Assembly: GCA_964648335.1 (NCBI GenBank)
Contig: CAZYLZ010000027.1
Coordinates: 1-12,931, forward strand
Reading direction: 5' to 3'
Length of the DNA: 12,931 nt
Source: CAZYLZ01 sp964648335
GTDB taxonomy: Bacteria; Patescibacteriota; Minisyncoccia; Phycocordibacterales; UBA2100
Shown here: positions 6,059 through 11,939 of the stretch, in pieces
Layout: the number at the start of each line of letters is the position of its first letter
How positions within the stretch are numbered: the first letter of the stretch is position 1
Notes under the pieces: generated by a model
The model's input: the letters and a program-made list of their open reading frames with translations, nothing else
Databases searched by the model: none
What the model was told of the DNA's origin: nothing
Made by a program: the position numbers and the translations under genes

Positions 6059-6062
6059 CGTG

Positions 6063-6153
6063 CGGGAGCCGGAGCGATATTGCGCCAGTAGGCGCAATCG
6101 CGAGGCGGGGTCGCGACCGATGTCTCGTGACGACGAGGCATCGAGTTGTGACC
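6063..6153 (+). repeat. tRNA-associated structured repeat, unit B (variant hairpins)
   Basis: Starts with the same 14 nt as unit A, CGGGAGCCGGAGCG (6063-6076). An inserted hairpin ATTGCGCC-AGTA-GGCGCAAT (6079-6098) follows, then the same GCGAGGCGGGG (6100-6110). The second hairpin is longer than in unit A: GGTCGCGAC/GTTGTGACC (6109-6117 and 6145-6153, with G-T pairs), GATG/CATC, and CTCGT/ACGAG with loop GACG. The scaffold is thus kept while the hairpin bodies differ in sequence. Confidence 0.78.
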
Positions 6154-6160
6154 GCACAAT

Positions 6161-6215
6161 CTGTGCATAAGCACTGTTTTTCTTTTGGCGGGAGCCCGAG
6201 CGCGACGGCGCAAGC
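6161..6215 (+). repeat. Partial third copy of the Trp-trailer repeat
   Basis: Matches 5963-6017 without gaps at an offset of exactly 198 bp (about 47 of 55 positions). It covers the GTGC/GCAC hairpin, the T-run, GGCGGGAGCC and GAGCGCGACGGCGC. It then breaks off 10 bp before the photolyase stop codon, so it is a truncated unit C. Confidence 0.75.
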
Positions 6216-6225
6216 CTCCTCTGCC

Positions 6226-7707
6226 TCACTCCTTCTTTCCCTTTCCCATACCATACCGCACAAGTGCCTCTTGGCGTGCTACCGGGTGCGGCACGAGGGG
6301 TGCTATCGGGTGCATGTACCGCTCATCGCCCAGCCACTTTTTTTGATATGCACCCGAAGGGTCGTGCATCTTGGCCTGGAGCTCCGGGTTAAAGATGCGT
6401 ATCGGCTTTGGATCGGCGCCCACCGATGCTCCCCACTGCCAGCCTCCGTTATTAGATGCCTCGTCGAGATCGACGAGAGCCGCACGAAAATACTCTTGCC
6501 CCCATCGCCAATCGACGCCAAGATTCTTGGTAAGCACGCTCGCCACCACCATACGCGCACGGTTATGCATCCACCCAGTCTGTGCAAGCTGCTTCATGGC
6601 AGCATCTACCAACGGGTACCCCGTCTCTCCTTTGATCCAGGCGGTAAAGCGTTCGAGTGCCCCATCGTGCGAAACCCACGGGATTGATCCGCGGAACTTG
6701 GTTTGGAATTCACGGTCGAGAAGATGCGGATCGTGATAGAAAAGGTATTTGTAAAACTCGCGCCAGATAAGTTCCGAAAGGTACGTAAGCGCGCCGGTAT
6801 CGGCTCCTAAGGTATCGAGCCGCGAAAGGTCGCGGGCAAATGCCGTCCGAATCTTCGACTTGAGCGTTCGTGCCGACACAAGTCCCCAGGCAAGAGCGAG
6901 CGACATCCGCGACGTCGCGCCATGCGCATGCACGTCGAGCTCGAGCGAATCGCGACGATCTTTGTAGTGCGCGACACCCCCAAGCGCCAGGTACTCGTCG
7001 AAGCGGGACAGCGCAGTGTCTTCGTCGAAATACCAGCCCGAGAGATTGGGCTCTAGCGCCAAAGCGGAGAGGTCGATATGCATATCTCCTGCTGTGATCT
7101 TTCGTGCGGTCGAAAACAGAGGCGTCAGCACTGCGGTCTCGGCTGCGACGCGATGCGCTAGTGTTTCCAAGATTTCGCGAGTCGGCGGCATGGCATGTGC
7201 CGGAACCGACACCGGCACCTCGGCTGCCTCGATAAACTGTGCCCAGACTGCCCGCTTAAAGGGCGTAAACACACTGTAGACAGCCTTTGAGCCTGTCTTG
7301 GTATGCCTATCGATAGTCATTTGGTCCTTGAGAACATGAATGCCGACACCGGCAGCGAGCAGCTTTTTTACCTGCGCATAAAAGTCGGGATGCACGTCCT
7401 CGTTCACATACACGACTATGTCGTAGTGTGCGGCAATACTCACGATAGTCCGCGCAGCCTTGCCGCGCACGATAGCAAATTCGGGAAAGCGTTTGGCAAA
7501 CGCTGGGAGCGCATGCGAGAGAACGTAACGACTCGGATACCCAAACTGTGATGTGGGATCCCCGGCACACATATAGTCTTCGAGCACGAACAGCGGCAAC
7601 AGCGGCACCTGTTGGGCCACACTCTCTTCGATTGCTTTGTGGAGCGCAGGGTTATCGTGCAGACGGAAGTCGCGGCGAGACCAATAAACTACAAGGCGGT
7701 CTTTCAC
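6226..7707 (-). CDS. phrB: Deoxyribodipyrimidine photolyase (class I, cryptochrome/photolyase family)
   Basis: 493 residues, slightly longer than the 470-480 of typical class-I enzymes. It repairs cyclobutane pyrimidine dimers with light and FADH-. The N-terminal Rossmann antenna domain starts VVYWSRRDFRLHDNPAL (6-22). The FAD domain carries WREFYKY (315-321), GYPLVDAAM (364-372) and GWMHNRARM (378-386). Its signature DLDEASNNGGWQWGASVGAD starts at 413 and runs into RIFNP. The asparagine of SNN that contacts N5 of FAD is present. The antenna cofactor cannot be named from sequence alone. The start is GTG at 7707, 6 nt after a -10 like TACACT, with no Shine-Dalgarno. The C-terminus ends 10 bp from the tRNA-linked repeat array, with no obvious terminator of its own. 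Confidence 0.95.
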   Translation of the reverse strand: MKDRLVVYWSRRDFRLHDNPALHKAIEESVAQQVPLLPLFVLEDYMCAGDPTSQFGYPSRYVLSHALPAFAKRFPEFAIVRGKAARTIVSIAAHYDIVVYVNEDVHPDFYAQVKKLLAAGVGIHVLKDQMTIDRHTKTGSKAVYSVFTPFKRAVWAQFIEAAEVPVSVPAHAMPPTREILETLAHRVAAETAVLTPLFSTARKITAGDMHIDLSALALEPNLSGWYFDEDTALSRFDEYLALGGVAHYKDRRDSLELDVHAHGATSRMSLALAWGLVSARTLKSKIRTAFARDLSRLDTLGADTGALTYLSELIWREFYKYLFYHDPHLLDREFQTKFRGSIPWVSHDGALERFTAWIKGETGYPLVDAAMKQLAQTGWMHNRARMVVASVLTKNLGVDWRWGQEYFRAALVDLDEASNNGGWQWGASVGADPKPIRIFNPELQAKMHDPSGAYQKKWLGDERYMHPIAPLVPHPVARQEALVRYGMGKGKKE

Positions 7708-7713
7708 GTGTTT

Positions 7714-7719
7714 AGTGTA
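7714..7719 (-). promoter_or_regulatory. -10 element of phrB, leaderless type
   Basis: On the minus strand TGA-TACACT (an extended -10) ends 6 nt before the GTG start, so transcription should begin at or next to it. No convincing -35 is seen. The same TACACTAAAC sequence occurs before the pilin gene. Confidence 0.5.
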
Positions 7720-7745
7720 TCAGAAAAGCAATTCCCCTGATCTCC

Positions 7746-7774
7746 CCCTCCCTCTATTTCCAAGAGAGGGAGGG
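7746..7774 (-). terminator. Hairpin between L33 and phrB
   Basis: CCCTCCCTCT (7746-7755) and AGAGGGAGGG (7765-7774) form a 10-bp stem with a 9-nt loop. There is no T-run on either side. It may back up the L33 terminator at 7790-7808 and insulate phrB. Confidence 0.45.
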
Positions 7775-7789
7775 AAATGCACATGCAGT

Positions 7790-7808
7790 AAAAAGCCCCG
7801 CGAGGGGC
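7790..7808 (-). terminator. Rho-independent terminator of the L33 gene
   Basis: On the minus strand GCCCC-TCGC-GGGGC (7795-7808) followed by TTTTT (7790-7794), 6 nt after the stop codon. Confidence 0.8.
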
Positions 7809-7814
7809 CGATTC

Positions 7815-7973
7815 TTACTTCTTGATCTCGTTGTGCAAAGTGTGCGCACGGCACCAGTTGCAGAATTTCTTGACCGCGATCTTGCGGGTGACAAGCTTCT
7901 TGTTTTTCTCGGTCCAATAGTTGGTCCGCTTGCATTTGCTGCACGCGAGTTTTATGAGGCGGTCTTGTGACAT
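7815..7973 (-). CDS. rpmG: 50S ribosomal protein L33 (zinc-binding form)
   Basis: 52 residues, a normal length for L33. The sequence starts MSQDRLIKLACSKCKRTNYW, continues TEKNKK and ends HTLHNEIKK. This is the L33 pattern: strand, 'NY.T.KNK' turn, 'KFC..C..HT.H.E.K' tail. Two CXXC pairs, C11/C14 and C38/C41, mark the zinc-ribbon form of L33. The protein sits in the large subunit near the E site. It has its own promoter (TTGCCA at 8006-8011, TAGTAT at 7983-7988), 9 nt from the ATG and with no Shine-Dalgarno, and its own terminator. It lies between phrB and the pilin gene on the same strand, with no functional link implied. Confidence 0.92.
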   Translation of the reverse strand: MSQDRLIKLACSKCKRTNYWTEKNKKLVTRKIAVKKFCNWCRAHTLHNEIKK

Positions 7974-7982
7974 AACTCGAGG

Positions 7983-8011
7983 ATACTACCGCAAATCACA
8001 TCCTTTGGCAA
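7983..8011 (-). promoter_or_regulatory. L33 promoter, almost leaderless
   Basis: On the minus strand TTGCCA (8006-8011), a 17-bp spacer and TAGTAT (7983-7988), ending 9 nt before the ATG at 7973. The transcript would have at most 2-3 nt of leader. Confidence 0.6.
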
Positions 8012-8037
8012 CCCCGCCCGAGGACAGCCCTAAACCC

Positions 8038-8439
8038 CTAGCTGAGCGCGTTCCACAGACCAAAGTCGCTGCCCAAAAGCGAGCCCAGAAGGGTGTCCAC
8101 GACAAGCCACGCACCTAGGATGATCACGTAGCCAATAGCCACGTTTATAAACAGGCTTTTAGCCCTCGAAACCGACTCTCCCCCGTTGAGCGAGTTCGAG
8201 AGGTACAGCCATCCTGCGTAGGCAAACAAGAGCGCTGCGATAATCGAGGCCAAAAAGATGCCGAAATTGAGCAGATTTTGCACCAGGGTCGCAAAGCTTG
8301 ATAGGTTGCAGTCCACCCCCTTGCATGGCACCAGAGATACCTCGGTACCCTTAGCGTTGACGGCTCCCTGCGCCTGAGCCAACAGAGGCACGGTAACGAC
8401 GATGACGGCAGCTATTAGGGGTTGTATGCGGTAGTTCAT
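8038..8439 (-). CDS. TrbC/VirB2-like pilin protein
   Basis: 133 residues. Residues 1-24 are a signal peptide ending AQA. A short outer segment contains two cysteines, C39 and C44 (VPCKGVDC). Two hydrophobic helices lie at about 58-80 (FGIFLASIIAALLFAYAGWL) and 97-118 (FINVAIGYVIILGAWLVV), joined by a polar turn SNSLNGGESVSRAK. This two-helix layout after a cleaved leader is that of VirB2/TrbC pilins. The GWLYL, NGG and GAWLVVDTLL blocks resemble the pilin-like proteins that are frequent in Patescibacteria. It could form an extracellular pilus or part of a secretion or uptake channel in the inner membrane. No other type IV secretion gene is nearby, so the machinery must be encoded elsewhere. 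The start follows a TACACT box by 7 nt, with no Shine-Dalgarno. Confidence 0.82.
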   Translation of the reverse strand: MNYRIQPLIAAVIVVTVPLLAQAQGAVNAKGTEVSLVPCKGVDCNLSSFATLVQNLLNFGIFLASIIAALLFAYAGWLYLSNSLNGGESVSRAKSLFINVAIGYVIILGAWLVVDTLLGSLLGSDFGLWNALS

Positions 8440-8446
8440 GCGGTTT

Positions 8447-8452
8447 AGTGTA
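8447..8452 (-). promoter_or_regulatory. -10 element of the pilin gene, leaderless type
   Basis: TACACT on the minus strand, 7 nt before ATG at 8439. The string TACACTAAAC is shared with the phrB promoter. No clear -35 exists; the upstream sequence is GC-rich. Confidence 0.5.
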
Positions 8453-8509
8453 CAAGGGTGCTGCGCGCGGCGCGAGGAGTCCCCTGGGACAAAACAGATC
8501 TAACGGTAC

Positions 8510-8537
8510 TTGACACTTTAAAATATAAACGTATTGT
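8510..8537 (+). promoter_or_regulatory. Promoter of the 8572-8994 gene
   Basis: TTGACA (8510-8515), a 16-bp AT-rich spacer and TATTGT (8532-8537), followed by a leader of about 28 nt with AGGAGG at 8561-8566. Confidence 0.78.
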
Positions 8538-8571
8538 GCTGTCGGAATAGAAACTGCCATAGGAGGCACAG

Positions 8572-8994
8572 ATGAAGGTTGCTGGTATTGGCGCGGACGC
8601 TCTCTTCAAGATGCTCGGCGAGATGCTCGAGGGCAAGACGGAGCTCTCCGACAAAGATTTGGCTGCGGTCTGCGCCGGACTCTACGCAGACTTCGCCAAA
8701 GACTATTCGCCGTTTTTGCGCATGGCTCCCGGCCTTGCTGGACCGGTCAGTAAGGATCTCACACCGATTGTTGTCGCGCTGTTTCAGATGTTCGCTAACA
8801 TCTTAAAGTCAGCAGAACTGAAAAAGGCTTCCAAAGACTACGCGAAGGCAAAAGCAGAATTACGTAAAATCAGTATGGAAGCCTATGTTGCGGCAGGATT
8901 CACTCGCCAGCAAGCGTTCCAGCTGGTTCTGCACGATGCCGCACAACCACTTGGCGGTCTCAGCATGATCCAGAAGTCGCTCAATAGCGAGTGA
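8572..8994 (+). CDS. Helical protein of unknown function
   Basis: 140 residues from ATG at 8572, with a full consensus AGGAGG 5 nt upstream. The product is soluble and predicted to be mostly alpha-helical: amphipathic stretches such as ADALFKMLGEMLEGKTELSD near the N-terminus, a more hydrophobic middle (LTPIVVALFQMFANIL), then a charged helix (KKASKDYAKAKAELRKIS). The end reads AGFTRQQAFQLVLHDAAQPL. No signal peptide, cysteine pair or catalytic motif is visible and no family was recognised. It has a strong promoter and a textbook terminator, so it is likely well expressed as a single gene. The expression signals closely match those of the secreted protein at 10650-11096. Confidence 0.82.
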   Translation: MKVAGIGADALFKMLGEMLEGKTELSDKDLAAVCAGLYADFAKDYSPFLRMAPGLAGPVSKDLTPIVVALFQMFANILKSAELKKASKDYAKAKAELRKISMEAYVAAGFTRQQAFQLVLHDAAQPLGGLSMIQKSLNSE

Positions 8995-9015
8995 CGATGT
9001 TTTCACAACATAGAA

Positions 9016-9046
9016 AGCCAGCTCATACCGAGCTGGCTGTTTTTTT
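9016..9046 (+). terminator. Terminator of the 8572-8994 gene
   Basis: AGCCAGCTC (9016-9024), 5-nt loop, GAGCTGGCT (9030-9038), then G and seven T (9040-9046). A strong Rho-independent signal. Confidence 0.92.
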
Positions 9047-9065
9047 ACAGTAAGTCAAAAGAAAA

Positions 9066-9090
9066 AAGACAAGAACATCGTTCTTGTCTT
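9066..9090 (-). terminator. Terminator of the NUDIX gene
   Basis: AAGACAAGAAC (9066-9076) and GTTCTTGTCTT (9080-9090) form an 11-bp stem with a 3-nt loop. On the minus strand it is followed by TTTTCTTTT. It faces the plus-strand terminator at 9016-9046 across 19 bp. Confidence 0.85.
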
Positions 9091-9108
9091 GGTGATACAA
9101 CGCTCGAG

Positions 9109-9543
9109 TCAGATAAAGTTTTCGTTCCGATACCGCTCGGTCACTAACGTATGGAGCGGAAAACAGAGATTGACGCCATGGTGTTTATCGAAGGGTACAA
9201 TCATCCGCTCGACCGTTTCGTCGTTCTCTTCAAAGTCATTCAATTCCACGATGCCCGACGGCTTGACGATGGCAAATTGCAGAATGACTTCGTCGTTCGG
9301 CGTTATGTGCGAGTCGTACAGCGACATGTGTGCCGGATCATTCGAGACCACAATGTTCGTTTCTTCTCTCACTTCGCGAGTCAACGCTGTGCGCCAGCCT
9401 TCGCCTTCGTCGACAAACCCGCCTGGAAGTGCGATGCCGTTCGCCGGTCGACTCGATCGTCGAACGAGCAACAGCTGTGTCGGCTTTATGAACACGAGTC
9501 CTACGGCAACCAACAGCCGTGGTTTTGGCTTCTTATGTTCCAT
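9109..9543 (-). CDS. NUDIX hydrolase
   Basis: 144 residues, one NUDIX domain. The Nudix box runs from G42 to I64: G42, E48, then REVREET (56-62), with E57, E60 and E61 as metal ligands. The usual glycine near the end of the box is N63, a common variation. Upstream strands (LLVAVGLVF, QLLLVRR) and the LPGGF lead-in fit the fold. Such enzymes hydrolyse nucleoside diphosphates linked to another group, for example oxidised dNTPs or ADP-ribose; the substrate is not evident here. The start ATG at 9543 has AAAGGGA 5 nt upstream. The gene follows the terminator of the 9665-10516 gene, so it needs its own promoter, probably around 9560-9625, where I could not define a convincing pair of boxes. Confidence 0.92.
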   Translation of the reverse strand: MEHKKPKPRLLVAVGLVFIKPTQLLLVRRSSRPANGIALPGGFVDEGEGWRTALTREVREETNIVVSNDPAHMSLYDSHITPNDEVILQFAIVKPSGIVELNDFEENDETVERMIVPFDKHHGVNLCFPLHTLVTERYRNENFI

Positions 9544-9629
9544 GCATGTCCCTTTCGTTTTCTAGGCTGGTGGCACAGTAACACCGAGGGTCTCGATGAG
9601 CAATTGCATGCGCTTTTGCATTATAGAAA

Positions 9630-9656
9630 ACAGCCGGCCCCATCGGGACCGGCTGT
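9630..9656 (-). terminator. Terminator of the 9665-10516 gene
   Basis: ACAGCCGG and CCGGCTGT with an inner CCC/GGG (9630-9641 and 9645-9656, one G-T pair, 3-nt loop), followed on the minus strand by TTTTC. It starts 8 nt after the stop codon. Confidence 0.85.
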
Positions 9657-9664
9657 AACACACG

Positions 9665-10516
9665 CTACGCAAGCGAGATTTCGAGATTGCGGTAATACGG
9701 CTTATTGAGGAATGTTCCATCTTTGTCGCACAGAAGCCCGTACGGGTGTTCCGCGCGACGAACGAGCGACCCGGACAAGCGCAACGTCTGCTGCTCGAGC
9801 TCGAACGAACGCTTGATAGCCGCGTCGACGCCCATGGATACCTGTGACGCGAGACTGGCGATAGTCCGCATGTTCTCATCGATCTTCCTACGGACCTTGT
9901 CTTCTTGTGCCTTCGAGACCGGCGCGCACAGAATTAGCGCTCGGTGCGGTCCGGGTGAGTCACCCGCTTTCTCGCTGTAATCGGCAAGCTGCTTGGTCGC
10001 AATCTCGCCACAGGCGCCCACATACCATTGTTGGTACGAGGCCGATCGTGCAAGACGCGCGTTCTGCGAGAAGTGGTCGTGCGACCCTGGGAAGACATTG
10101 TCCGGAAACAGGACAGTATCGTACTCGTTGCCACGAGCAGTATGAAGCGGCCGCATCCGAGGAAGCTCGGAGCGGTATTTGTACCAACCAAGCGTCTGCA
10201 CCGCATAGAAGCGAATCCGGTTGGCGAAGCAATCGCGAATTCTCGCGGCGATGTTACCGATATCGGGATACTCAGGATCGTCGTTGTCGCCGTCGAAGAT
10301 GAGTGTCACGTTTCTATTGCGGGCAATCATCGAGGCGATCTCGAGATTGATCCATGCCGCAAGCGATCTCGCATCGTCGATTGCGATGCCGTTGAACGAC
10401 CCGGCACCGCGTAGCGCGATGACGACCGATTCTCCCGCCAGCATGCGATCGATTTGCTTTTCCCAGTAAGAGCCATCGGTATCGAGGACTACGTTACCGG
10501 AAATGTTAGATGCCAT
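9665..10516 (-). CDS. Protein of unknown function
   Basis: 283 residues from ATG at 10516, with AAAGGA 6 nt upstream; the longer open frame to 10621 runs through the promoter. The product appears cytoplasmic. An alpha/beta N-terminal half alternates strands and helices: SVVIALRGAGSFNG (30-43), AAWINLEIASMIA, and NVTLIFDGDNDDPEYPDIGN (69-88). The acidic DGDNDD (75-80) after a hydrophobic strand could bind metal, as in HAD-, NYN- or Toprim-like folds, but other motifs of those families are not clear. A histidine-containing loop, FPGSHDHFSQN (142-152), follows. The C-terminal third is helical and charged. No family was recognised. It is divergent from a secreted protein gene, with -35 boxes only 8 bp apart, so the two may be co-regulated. 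Confidence 0.8.
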   Translation of the reverse strand: MASNISGNVVLDTDGSYWEKQIDRMLAGESVVIALRGAGSFNGIAIDDARSLAAWINLEIASMIARNRNVTLIFDGDNDDPEYPDIGNIAARIRDCFANRIRFYAVQTLGWYKYRSELPRMRPLHTARGNEYDTVLFPDNVFPGSHDHFSQNARLARSASYQQWYVGACGEIATKQLADYSEKAGDSPGPHRALILCAPVSKAQEDKVRRKIDENMRTIASLASQVSMGVDAAIKRSFELEQQTLRLSGSLVRRAEHPYGLLCDKDGTFLNKPYYRNLEISLA

Positions 10517-10551
10517 GGGGTATCCTTTCGCGTTTGTTGCAGTCTCAAAGT

Positions 10552-10579
10552 ACAGTACTATTATATTCAAGTATGTCAA
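10552..10579 (-). promoter_or_regulatory. Minus-strand promoter of the 9665-10516 gene
   Basis: On the minus strand TTGACA (10574-10579), a 16-bp spacer and TACTGT (10552-10557). It is back to back with the plus promoter. Confidence 0.65.
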
Positions 10580-10587
10580 CACTATTA

Positions 10588-10616
10588 TTGACATTTTTCG
10601 AAAAGATAAGTATTGT
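10588..10616 (+). promoter_or_regulatory. Plus-strand promoter of the 10650-11096 gene
   Basis: TTGACA (10588-10593), a 17-bp spacer and TATTGT (10611-10616), followed by AGGAGG at 10639-10644. The two divergent -35 boxes are 8 bp apart (10580-10587). Confidence 0.78.
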
Positions 10617-10649
10617 ACCATCAGTCCAAGAAAGCAGCAGGAGGTACGA

Positions 10650-11096
10650 ATGACAAAACTTTTTTTGGCGCGAGTATTATCTCTGGTACTTGTCGCTCAG
10701 CTCGCCATCTCGCCGGCAACGGCGGAAGCGCCGCAAGCCATTCACTACAAAGGCAAGGATGCGACGCTGTCGGTAACGTCGGGCGCTCGCGCAGAGCTCG
10801 AGAGGATCGGCTACTCCTTCCCTGTCAAAGACGGGATCATGTCATGGTGTTTGGGACCAGACTCGTGCGCACCTCTCGACGTAAGTGCCGAAGACAAGCA
10901 CGCGTGGGTGGCGATCGACATCAAGGATGTCGTCAGACGGGATGTGACGGTAGTCATCATCTGCCGTTCGTACGGAATCGGCAAGAGCACTACCATCCGC
11001 GACTACCATGTGTTGGATCCCAGCAGGATGCCCGAGCCATTTAGCGTCGTAGACGAGTCCGACGACATCGTCCGTGATAATTGCTCGAAGGCCTAG
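10650..11096 (+). CDS. Small secreted protein of unknown function
   Basis: 148 residues from ATG at 10650, with AGGAGG 5 nt upstream; in-frame codons before this are promoter. Residues 1-27 are a Sec signal peptide (K3 and R8, hydrophobic core, cleavage near ATAEA). The mature protein of about 120 residues has four cysteines: C67 and C73 in SWCLGPDSC, C105 and C145. They could form two disulfides outside the cell. The rest reads as a beta-rich domain (HAWVAIDIKDVVRRDVTVVI). GIGKST (109-114) looks like part of a P-loop but lacks the full Walker A pattern and sits in an exported protein, so it is not an ATPase signature. No family was recognised. A clean terminator follows. Confidence 0.8.
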   Translation: MTKLFLARVLSLVLVAQLAISPATAEAPQAIHYKGKDATLSVTSGARAELERIGYSFPVKDGIMSWCLGPDSCAPLDVSAEDKHAWVAIDIKDVVRRDVTVVIICRSYGIGKSTTIRDYHVLDPSRMPEPFSVVDESDDIVRDNCSKA

Positions 11097-11109
11097 CTCC
11101 AAGCACATA

Positions 11110-11139
11110 CCCGCCAACCTCTCGGTTGGCGGGTTTTTT
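11110..11139 (+). terminator. Terminator of the 10650-11096 gene
   Basis: CCCGCCAACC (11110-11119), loop TCTC, GGTTGGCGGG (11124-11133), then six T (11134-11139). Confidence 0.93.
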
Positions 11140-11158
11140 ACACTTGGAGCACGTACGC

Positions 11159-11365
11159 CTACGAGACAACCTTGTACGCGATAATGTTCCAAATGCTTTT
11201 TGGGTCTTCTTTTGGTCGATGTCGCCAACATATCTGCGGCCAATCCCCTGCGCGTACGGGCATTCGTGGGATATCGCCCTGCACGCGTACCGCAACGATG
11301 GTGTCGGGATCAACCGGACGATCACCGCCGGTCCAGATGATCATTCCGTTATTGTCTTTTGTCAT
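11159..11365 (-). CDS. Small phage-like protein of unknown function
   Basis: 68 residues from ATG at 11365, preceded by GGGAGAG. The sequence has the layout of small proteins common in phages and prophages: an N-terminal WTGGDRPVDPDTIVAVRVQG (11-30), a middle AGDWPQICWRH and an ending IWNIIAYKVV ('G...PVDP.T.V.V...G ... W.H ... DIIAYRVV'). The biochemical role of that group is unknown to me. It is a soluble single-domain protein of mixed strands. It converges on the secreted-protein gene without overlap. Together with 11580-11777 it may be part of an accessory insertion near tRNA-Tyr (inference). Confidence 0.68.
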   Translation of the reverse strand: MTKDNNGMIIWTGGDRPVDPDTIVAVRVQGDIPRMPVRAGDWPQICWRHRPKEDPKSIWNIIAYKVVS

Positions 11366-11396
11366 GCGACTCTCCCTAAAAGCTACTGCTCGGGGG

Positions 11397-11425
11397 AGTG
11401 TATCGCAACGCAGATTCGCTGTCGA
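11397..11425 (-). promoter_or_regulatory. Possible promoter of the 11159-11365 gene
   Basis: On the minus strand TCGACA (11420-11425), a 17-bp spacer and TACACT (11397-11402). The leader is about 25 nt with GGGAG before ATG. Confidence 0.45.
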
Positions 11426-11436
11426 ATATCATTTTT

Positions 11437-11454
11437 TGCGGCGACAGGGATTCG
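11437..11454 (-). repeat. Third copy of the tRNA-Tyr 3' end (17/18)
   Basis: TGCGGCGACAGGGATTCG on the plus strand differs by one base from the 18-nt 3' end of tRNA-Tyr at 12084-12101, in the same orientation. It lies in a gene-free stretch between two small ORFs. Confidence 0.6.
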
Positions 11455-11502
11455 CAACTGTAACCTAACAAGAAGTGGTTTTTTGGGGTACAAGGACCTC
11501 CT

Positions 11503-11521
11503 CCCCGGGCGTTGCCCGGGG
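11503..11521. repeat. GC-rich hairpin in the gap downstream of the 11580-11777 gene
   Basis: CCCCGGGC (11503-11510), loop GTT, GCCCGGGG (11514-11521). It sits 19 bp beyond the terminator at 11541-11563 and has no T-run on the minus strand; on the plus strand TTT follows. Its role is unclear. Confidence 0.4.
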
Positions 11522-11540
11522 TTTCCTGGTTATTGAAAAG

Positions 11541-11563
11541 GTGGCAGACGGTATGTCTGCCAC
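11541..11563 (-). terminator. Terminator of the 11580-11777 gene
   Basis: GTGGCAGAC (11541-11549) and GTCTGCCAC (11555-11563) with a 5-nt loop, followed on the minus strand by CTTTTC. Confidence 0.72.
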
Positions 11564-11579
11564 AATAGGTTCTATTTTT

Positions 11580-11777
11580 TCAATCTGCCTTTCGTCGACA
11601 CAACACCGACCAAAATCCAGCGTTTAGGCCAGTGTCGCTGTCGCTGTCATACCATTCCCAATGCCAGCTTATCGGTTCCCATCCTTGGGCCGAAAGTTCG
11701 GTCAGGAATTGAGAAAGTATCATATGCCTTAGCGGGTAGGTAGAATCTTTCATCTGGGTCTCAAATTCGAACGGCAT
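11580..11777 (-). CDS. Small protein, DUF4177-like pattern
   Basis: 65 residues from ATG at 11777, with GAGGTG 4 nt upstream. The core reads LSQFLTELSAQGWEPISWHW (21-40) and then GFWSVLCRRK (54-63). 'Helix - L..LG..GWE.V - strand - strand ending in R+K' is the pattern of DUF4177 and related small accessory or phage proteins, whose function is unknown. The gene has its own terminator. A TTGACT box (11832-11837) may be its -35, but the -10 is poor. It lies between two direct repeats of the tRNA-Tyr 3' end (11437-11454 and 11922-11939), so it may have arrived on a small insertion. Confidence 0.65.
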   Translation of the reverse strand: MPFEFETQMKDSTYPLRHMILSQFLTELSAQGWEPISWHWEWYDSDSDTGLNAGFWSVLCRRKAD

Positions 11778-11921
11778 GGTACACCTCTACGCTCTGGTTT
11801 CTAACAGCACACTGTCAGTTTTACGTTTAATAGTCAACGCCCGCACAGCATGCTCTCGACGATGCCGCGGTAACGCTGAGGAATGGGGTCTGACCCTACC
11901 TGAAGAACAATTTGTCAAGGC

Positions 11922-11939
11922 TGCGGCGAGAGGGATTCG
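11922..11939 (-). repeat. Second copy of the tRNA-Tyr 3' end (18/18)
   Basis: TGCGGCGAGAGGGATTCG is identical to 12084-12101, the last 18 nt of tRNA-Tyr (T-loop end, T-stem strand, acceptor strand, discriminator), in the same orientation and 162 bp away. Its edge is fused to the structured repeat at 11938-12001. On the minus strand TTGACA follows at once. Confidence 0.85.

Noticed and set aside
5963..6215. CRISPR-like array in the repeat region
   Set aside because: Units differ in length and hairpin body, there are no regular spacers and no cas genes nearby.
5921..6687. Open frames on both strands through the tRNA-Trp trailer and the photolyase end
   Set aside because: Their translations are Arg/Ser/Gly-rich products of the GC-rich repeat and of tRNA antisense; stops are absent only because of composition.
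10974..10994. Walker A motif GIGKST in the secreted protein
   Set aside because: It lacks the GxxxxGK[ST] spacing and the protein is exported, so ATP binding is unlikely.
11437..11454. tRNA-Tyr pseudogene
   Set aside because: Only the last 18 nt resemble the tRNA; no anticodon or D arm is present, so it is recorded as a repeat.
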